The position numbers and the translations under genes are program-made. Of a stretch of 10,280 nucleotides of DNA, positions 6,097 through 10,280 are shown one piece after another (positions within the stretch are counted from its first letter, which is position 1; every line of letters starts with the position of its first letter). The DNA is taken from the NCBI GenBank assembly GCA_001873585.1, contig MNZL01000001.1:1188-11467 (forward strand), written 5' to 3'. The notes beneath the pieces were generated by a model that saw only the letters and a list, made by a program, of their open reading frames with translations, was not told where the DNA came from and did no database searches. This DNA is from Rhodobacterales bacterium CG2_30_65_12 (lineage in GTDB: Bacteria > Pseudomonadota > Alphaproteobacteria > Rhodobacterales > Rhodobacteraceae).

Positions 6097-7698
6097 ATGA
6101 CAGGGAAGCAGATGTCTGACCAGAGCCAATCCGCCGCCAGCCCCGACGACGTGCCGATTGCCGAGACCGGCCCGGTGCTCGCCGCCGATGGCAGGCCGCT
6201 CAAGCAATCGCTCAACCGCGCCCTGCGCCGTCAGAAGCTGCGCGCACTGATGCTGATCGCGCCACTGCTCATTTTCATTCTCATCACCTTCATCGCGCCC
6301 ATTGCCGACATGCTGTTTCGTTCGGTCGAAAACCAGATCGTGTCGGACACGCTGCCGCGCACGGTCAAGGAGTTGGCGGACTGGAAACCGGACGATGCCG
6401 AACTGCCGCCGCCCGCCGCCTTCGCCGCGCTCTACACCGATCTTTTCATCGCCGCCGAAGAGAAGGCCCACACCCGCCTCGGCTCGCGGCTCAATTACGA
6501 GGCCACCGGGGTCTCGTCGCTGTTTCGCAAATCCGGCCGGAGGGTGGACAACCTCGGCGAAGATTACGTTGATGCCATCACCGCCGCCGATGCCGGGTGG
6601 AAAAAACCCGGACCATGGGCGGTTCTCGCCGAAACCGCTGGCTCCGCGCTACCCAGGTTTGCCGATGTCTGGGGCGAATTCGCTCGTGTCGCCAAGGTGA
6701 ATGATAAGGATCCTGCGGGCGAGAAGCCGTGGGAGCTGCTGTTTGTCAGCCTTGCCGAAGACCTGCGCGCCGGGGGCGCCGCAGCCTATGATGGGCCGCT
6801 CAAGCGCGAGTTGGACCAGATCACGCAGGCGCTCGTCGAGGTCGCGCCAGTGGATTATCAGGCTGCCCTTGTCGAGATCGACGCCGGCTGGGCTGATCGC
6901 ACCGTCTGGGCGACGATAAAGACCTATGCTCCGCGCTTCACCCCTGGCTATTTCCTCAATGCCGCCGACATGCATCTTGGCCCGGACGGCATCGCGCTGA
7001 AGCCGGAAAACCAACGCCTTTATGTGATGCTGTTCCAGCGCACGCTGATCATGTCGCTCAGCATCACGCTGGCCACCATCCTTCTTGGCTACCCGGTGGC
7101 CTGGCTTCTGGCCAACCTGCCGATGCGAATCTCGAACCTGCTGATGATCCTCGTGTTGCTGCCGTTCTGGACCTCGCTCCTGGTGCGCACCTCGGCCTGG
7201 AAGGTGCTGTTGCAGCAGCAAGGGGTGATCAACGACATCCTGGTGTGGATCGGGCTCGTCGCCGACGATAACCGGCTGGTGCTGATCAACAACGCCACCG
7301 GCACGATCATCGCCATGACGCATATTCTGCTGCCGTTCATGATCCTGCCGCTCTACTCGGTAATGCAGACGATCCCGCCGAGTTACCTGCGGGCGGCAAA
7401 ATCGCTGGGTGCGAACAACTGGACGGCGTTCTGGCGGGTCTATTTTCCGCAATCGGTGCCTGGAATCGGCGCCGGCTCGATCCTCGTCTTCATCCTCGCC
7501 ATCGGCTACTACATCACCCCCGAACTCGTGGGCGGCACCAGTGGCGTGTTCATCTCCAACCGGATCGCCTATCACATCTCGACCTCGCTCAACTGGGGCC
7601 TCGCGGCGGCGCTGGGCGCGATCCTGCTGGCGGCCGTCCTCCTCCTCTACTGGGCCTACGACAGGATCGTCGGCATTGACAACGTGAAGCTGGGATAA
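6097..7698 (+). CDS. potB: ABC transporter permease 1, PotB-like, with a very large periplasmic loop
   Basis: Seen: 533 residues from the ATG at 6097 (AGAGGG six bases upstream). The ATG at 6112, also with AGGGA in front, is a near-equal alternative that gives 528. One membrane helix lies at about 49-75, then about 230 hydrophilic residues (80-308), then five helices (about 314-338, 346-366, 398-422, 455-478, 500-522). The EAA coupling loop is SYLRAAKSLGANNWTAFWRV...PQSVPGI (429-457). Family knowledge: PotB-type subunits have six helices and about 280-320 residues. Relatives with an enlarged loop, as I recall them, are near 420. Here the loop holds two related segments, at 157-181 and 254-278. 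Role: inner-membrane channel half, pairing with the next gene's product. The gene ends six bases before that gene's ATG. Topology makes the loop periplasmic, where it could contact the binding protein. Confidence 0.92.
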   Translation: MTGKQMSDQSQSAASPDDVPIAETGPVLAADGRPLKQSLNRALRRQKLRALMLIAPLLIFILITFIAPIADMLFRSVENQIVSDTLPRTVKELADWKPDDAELPPPAAFAALYTDLFIAAEEKAHTRLGSRLNYEATGVSSLFRKSGRRVDNLGEDYVDAITAADAGWKKPGPWAVLAETAGSALPRFADVWGEFARVAKVNDKDPAGEKPWELLFVSLAEDLRAGGAAAYDGPLKRELDQITQALVEVAPVDYQAALVEIDAGWADRTVWATIKTYAPRFTPGYFLNAADMHLGPDGIALKPENQRLYVMLFQRTLIMSLSITLATILLGYPVAWLLANLPMRISNLLMILVLLPFWTSLLVRTSAWKVLLQQQGVINDILVWIGLVADDNRLVLINNATGTIIAMTHILLPFMILPLYSVMQTIPPSYLRAAKSLGANNWTAFWRVYFPQSVPGIGAGSILVFILAIGYYITPELVGGTSGVFISNRIAYHISTSLNWGLAAALGAILLAAVLLLYWAYDRIVGIDNVKLG

Positions 7699-7704
7699 CG
7701 CACC

Positions 7705-8559
7705 ATGTCGGCACTGCCTCCCTATACCACCATCGGCCAGCGGGTCTGGTATTATGCCTTCAGAGTGATCGTCGCGCTGATCTTGTTTTTCCTGATCGCG
7801 CCGATTGTTGTAATCATCCCCTTGAGTTTCAACGCCGAGGATTTCTTCACCTATACGCCGGGGATGCTGGCGCTTGACCCCGACGCCTATTCGCTCAAAC
7901 ACTACCGCGATTTTTTCACCAACCCCGACTGGCAGCAGGCAATGCGCAACTCTGTGATGATCGCGCCCGCCGCCACGGTGATTTCGGTCGGGCTCGGCAC
8001 GCTGGCGGCGATCGGACTGAGCCAGAGCCACGTGCCGTTTCGCCGTGCGATCATGGCGATTCTGATCTCGCCGATGATCGTGCCGCTGATCATCTCGGCG
8101 GCGGGGATGTATTTCTTCTACTCGCGGGTGGGGCTGCAAGGCACCTACGTGGGCGTGGTGCTGGCGCACGCGGCGCTGGGGATTCCCTTCGTGATCATCA
8201 CCGTGACGGCCACGCTGGTGGGTTTTGACCGCTCGCTCACGCGGGCTGCGGCCAACATGGGCGCAAACCCGATTACGACCTTCTTCAAGGTCCAGATGCC
8301 GCTGATTCTACCGGGTGTGATTGCGGGTGGGCTGTTTGCCTTCATCACCTCGTTCGATGAGGTGGTGGTGGTGCTGTTCGTTGGCTCCGCTGGGCAGAAA
8401 ACCCTGCCGTGGCAGATGTTTATCGGCCTGCGCGAACAGATTTCGCCAACCATCCTCGCGGTTGCGACGATCCTCGTGGCGGTATCAATCGTGCTGCTCA
8501 CCGCGGTTGAACTGTTACGCCGTCGCTCCGAGCGGTTGCGCGGCATCACCCCGCACTAG
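7705..8559 (+). CDS. potC: ABC transporter permease 2, PotC-like
   Basis: Seen: 284 residues, normal length for PotC. There are six predicted helices at about 20-42, 82-106, 114-141, 147-173, 203-227 and 247-270. The EAA loop is LTRAAANMGANPITTFFKVQMPLILPGV (178-205), followed by the conserved FITSFDEVVVVLFV. There is no good ribosome site at the ATG (7705); six bases separate it from the stop of permease 1, so translational coupling is likely. Role: second half of the inner-membrane channel, coupling to the ATPase through its EAA loop. It is the last gene of the operon; no intrinsic terminator is evident before clpP. Confidence 0.93.
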   Translation: MSALPPYTTIGQRVWYYAFRVIVALILFFLIAPIVVIIPLSFNAEDFFTYTPGMLALDPDAYSLKHYRDFFTNPDWQQAMRNSVMIAPAATVISVGLGTLAAIGLSQSHVPFRRAIMAILISPMIVPLIISAAGMYFFYSRVGLQGTYVGVVLAHAALGIPFVIITVTATLVGFDRSLTRAAANMGANPITTFFKVQMPLILPGVIAGGLFAFITSFDEVVVVLFVGSAGQKTLPWQMFIGLREQISPTILAVATILVAVSIVLLTAVELLRRRSERLRGITPH

Positions 8560-8632
8560 GGATGGCGCTTTATCTCTCGGGAAATCGCCGCTCCACCCGC
8601 GCCCAGTCAACCGATTGTTAACCGCCAACGTG

Positions 8633-8648
8633 CCACGAATGGGCGTGG
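8633..8648. other. Small inverted repeat between the ABC operon and clpP
   Basis: CCACG (8633-8637) and CGTGG (8644-8648) flank a six-base spacer. With only five pairs and no T-run it is a poor terminator. It lies 15 bases upstream of the proposed RpoH -35 and might instead be a regulator site. Confidence 0.25.
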
Positions 8649-8660
8649 TCGGTCGCTCGG

Positions 8661-8688
8661 CCCTTGAAGCCCCCCGGGTGCGCCATTA
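8661..8688 (+). promoter_or_regulatory. Heat-shock (RpoH/sigma32) type promoter candidate for clpP
   Basis: CCCTTGAA (8661-8668) matches the sigma32 -35 consensus CNCTTGAA exactly. CGCCATTA (8681-8688) matches CCCCATNT at five of its seven specified positions. The gap of 12 bases is one shorter than the usual 13-15. clpP is a classic heat-shock gene, which supports the reading. Transcription from near 8695 would leave a leader of about 50 bases before the ATG at 8747. Confidence 0.45.
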
Positions 8689-8746
8689 GGATTTGGCAAA
8701 GCCGGGGGCGAAGGTGCCCGGATGACCGAGAGCAAAGGCAGGTTAC

Positions 8747-9376
8747 ATGCGCGACCCCTTAGATACCTACATGAATACCCTCGTGCCCATGGTGGTCGAG
8801 CAAACGAGCCGCGGCGAACGGGCCTACGATATCTTTTCCCGGCTGCTGAAGGAGCGGATCATCTTTCTCAACGGGCCGGTGCACGACGGCATGTCGAGCC
8901 TGATCTGCGCCCAGCTTCTGTTTCTCGAAGCCGAGAACCCTGCCAAAGAGATCGCCATGTATATCAACTCGCCCGGTGGCGTGGTTACATCCGGCCTCTC
9001 GATCTACGATACGATGCAATACATCCGGCCCAAGGTTTCAACCCTGGTGATCGGCCAGGCCGCTTCGATGGGCTCGCTCCTGCTTACCGCCGGCGAGAAG
9101 GGCATGCGCTTTTCGCTGCCCAACAGCCGGATCATGGTGCACCAGCCCTCGGGCGGCTACCAGGGCCAGGCGACCGATATCATGATCCACGCCCAGGAGA
9201 CCCAGAAGCTCAAGGACCGGCTCAACGCGATCTACGTGCACCACACCGGCAACAAGATCAAGGATGTGATCGAAGCGCTGGAGCGCGACAATTTCATGGA
9301 CCCCGAGCAGGCGCGCGACTGGGGCCTGATCGACGAGATTCTCGAAGCCCGCGCCGTGCCTGAGGGCGACAAATAA
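8747..9376 (+). CDS. clpP: ATP-dependent Clp protease proteolytic subunit ClpP
   Basis: Seen: 209 residues, full length. It starts at the ATG preceded by AGGCAGG. The serine-protease motifs are complete: GQAASMGS with nucleophile S107, MVHQPSGG with H132, and the ERDNFM segment with D181 as likely third member of the triad. YINSPGGVVTSGLSIYD (72-88) forms the oxyanion/substrate-groove region, and the handle helix with IMIHAQE (145-151) is present. Family knowledge: ClpP forms a double heptameric barrel in the cytosol that degrades proteins fed by ClpX or ClpA. The N-terminal MRDPLDTYMNTLVPMVVEQT includes a short propeptide before the conserved P-M-V-VE-Q start of mature ClpP. clpX follows 135 bases downstream. 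A possible RpoH promoter lies upstream. Confidence 0.98.
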   Translation: MRDPLDTYMNTLVPMVVEQTSRGERAYDIFSRLLKERIIFLNGPVHDGMSSLICAQLLFLEAENPAKEIAMYINSPGGVVTSGLSIYDTMQYIRPKVSTLVIGQAASMGSLLLTAGEKGMRFSLPNSRIMVHQPSGGYQGQATDIMIHAQETQKLKDRLNAIYVHHTGNKIKDVIEALERDNFMDPEQARDWGLIDEILEARAVPEGDK

Positions 9377-9380
9377 GCCC

Positions 9381-9401
9381 ACCCCGCAGATTTGCAGGGG
9401 T
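9381..9401 (+). other. Hairpin between clpP and clpX
   Basis: ACCCC-GCA (9381-9388) pairs with TGC-A-GGGGT (9393-9401, bulged A at 9396) around a GATT loop, five bases after the clpP stop. It is followed by AAATTT rather than a pure T-run, so at best it is a weak terminator; it could adjust the ClpP:ClpX ratio. Confidence 0.4.
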
Positions 9402-9410
9402 AAATTTGGC

Positions 9411-9439
9411 GTTGTGCCGGCAAAACCCGTGCCCTAGGC
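9411..9439 (+). promoter_or_regulatory. Weak promoter candidate for clpX
   Basis: TTGTGC and TAGGCT are separated by 17 bases within the 135-base clpP-clpX gap. Each matches the sigma70 consensus only about half-way. It is listed because clpX often has its own promoter in addition to read-through from clpP. A 5-bp hairpin (CGGGC-AACG-GCCCG, 9484-9497) lies further down, just ahead of the clpX ribosome site. Confidence 0.2.
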
Positions 9440-9511
9440 TTGGGGCGCGGGGCAATATGGGCCTTTCGGGGCCGAACAGGAACCGGGCAACGGCCCGAGG
9501 GAAACGACACC

Positions 9512-10280
9512 ATGGCGAACAATTCCTCCGGCGGTGACAGCAAGAACACCCTTTATTGCTCGTTTTGCGGCAAGAGCCAGCACGAGGTGCGCAAGCTGAT
9601 CGCAGGGCCAACAGTATTTATCTGCGATGAATGCGTCGAGCTGTGCATGGACATCATCCGCGAAGAAACCAAGGGTTCGGGCCTCAAATCCACCGACGGC
9701 GTGCCGACGCCGCAAGACATCTGCAATGTGCTTGACGATTATGTGATCGGTCAGGCCCATGCTAAGCGCGTGCTCTCGGTGGCGGTGCACAACCATTACA
9801 AACGGCTCAACCACGCCGCCGCCCATGGCGACGAGATCGAGCTGGCCAAGTCCAACATCCTGCTGATCGGCCCCACCGGCTCGGGCAAAACGCTGCTGGC
9901 GCAAACCCTCGCGCGCATTCTCGACGTGCCCTTCACCATGGCCGACGCGACCACGCTCACCGAGGCCGGCTACGTTGGCGAGGACGTTGAAAACATCATT
10001 CTCAAGCTGTTGCAGGCCTCGGAATACAACGTCGAGCGGGCGCAGCGCGGCATCGTCTACATCGACGAGGTCGACAAGATCACCCGCAAGTCCGACAATC
10101 CCTCGATCACCCGCGACGTGAGCGGCGAGGGCGTGCAGCAAGCGCTTTTGAAGATCATGGAGGGCACGGTGGCCTCGGTGCCGCCGCAGGGCGGGCGCAA
10201 GCATCCGCAGCAGGACTTCCTGCAGGTCGACGCCTCGAACATCCTCTTCATCTGTGGCGGCGCCTTCGTCGGCCTCGATC
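9512..10280 (+). CDS. clpX: ATP-dependent Clp protease ATP-binding subunit ClpX, N-terminal part, cut by window edge
   Basis: Seen: 256 codons of a protein normally about 420 long. The N-terminal zinc-binding domain has C16, C19, C38 and C41 (YCSFCGK...FICDECVELC). The AAA+ module has Walker A GPTGSGKT (120-127), the pore loop GYVG (153-156) that grips substrates, and Walker B IVYIDEVDKI (181-190). VSGEGVQQALLKIMEGT follows (203-219). The ATG at 9512 has GAGGG ten bases upstream (9497-9501). Family knowledge: hexameric ClpX unfolds tagged proteins (ssrA and others) and passes them to ClpP; the zinc domain dimerises and binds adaptors such as SspB. The gene directly follows clpP on the same strand, the standard arrangement. 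Nothing is abnormal in the visible part; the IGF/LGF loop that docks on ClpP is beyond the edge. Confidence 0.98.
   Translation, partial: MANNSSGGDSKNTLYCSFCGKSQHEVRKLIAGPTVFICDECVELCMDIIREETKGSGLKSTDGVPTPQDICNVLDDYVIGQAHAKRVLSVAVHNHYKRLNHAAAHGDEIELAKSNILLIGPTGSGKTLLAQTLARILDVPFTMADATTLTEAGYVGEDVENIILKLLQASEYNVERAQRGIVYIDEVDKITRKSDNPSITRDVSGEGVQQALLKIMEGTVASVPPQGGRKHPQQDFLQVDASNILFICGGAFVGLD

Noticed and set aside
6649..8169. Minus-strand open frame of 506 codons opposite both permease genes
   Set aside because: Composition dominated by Arg, Asp, His and Gln, spanning two real genes; the plus-strand permeases are unambiguous.

Overview
The window looks like an ordinary chromosomal segment of an alphaproteobacterium, most likely a Rhodobacterales (Roseobacter-type) species. 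The grounds are high GC with strong third-position GC bias, the protein sequences of ClpP, ClpX, MetF and the PotABCD-like transporter, and the divergent metR/metF pair. This assignment rests on recalled family resemblance, not on a search. No rRNA, tRNA, CRISPR array, insertion sequence, phage gene or integration site was seen.

Layout. Positions 1-404 (minus) hold the N-terminal part of a SuhB-type inositol monophosphatase, cut by the window edge, with a good sigma70-like promoter at 430-458. Positions 671-1198 (minus) encode a small protein with two membrane helices and a C-terminal LuxR-type HTH. Positions 1302-2207 (minus) encode the LysR-family regulator MetR, divergent from metF (2301-3167, plus). 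The 93-bp gap between metR and metF carries a MetR-like site and overlapping inverted repeats. A roughly 520-bp stretch without a convincing gene follows, containing several hairpins.

Positions 3688-8559 (plus) form a four-gene ABC importer operon of the spermidine/putrescine (PotABCD) type in the order ATPase, periplasmic binding protein, permease 1, permease 2. The binding-protein gene is bracketed by strong stem-loops: two abutting hairpins before it and a perfect 11-bp stem after it. Permease 1 is unusual: about 230 extra-membrane residues lie between its first and second membrane helices, and they contain an internal degenerate repeat. Downstream are clpP (8747-9376), with a possible heat-shock (RpoH) promoter, and the first 256 codons of clpX (9512-edge).

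How the parts fit: MetR probably senses homocysteine and controls metF, which supplies methyl-THF for methionine synthesis. The ABC operon imports a small organic nitrogen compound, polyamine by family but unproven. ClpP and ClpX form the ATP-dependent protease. I see no clear new multi-gene system. The most unusual items are the enlarged permease loop, the hairpin arrangement around the binding-protein gene, the structured leader ahead of the operon, and the membrane-anchored LuxR-type protein.
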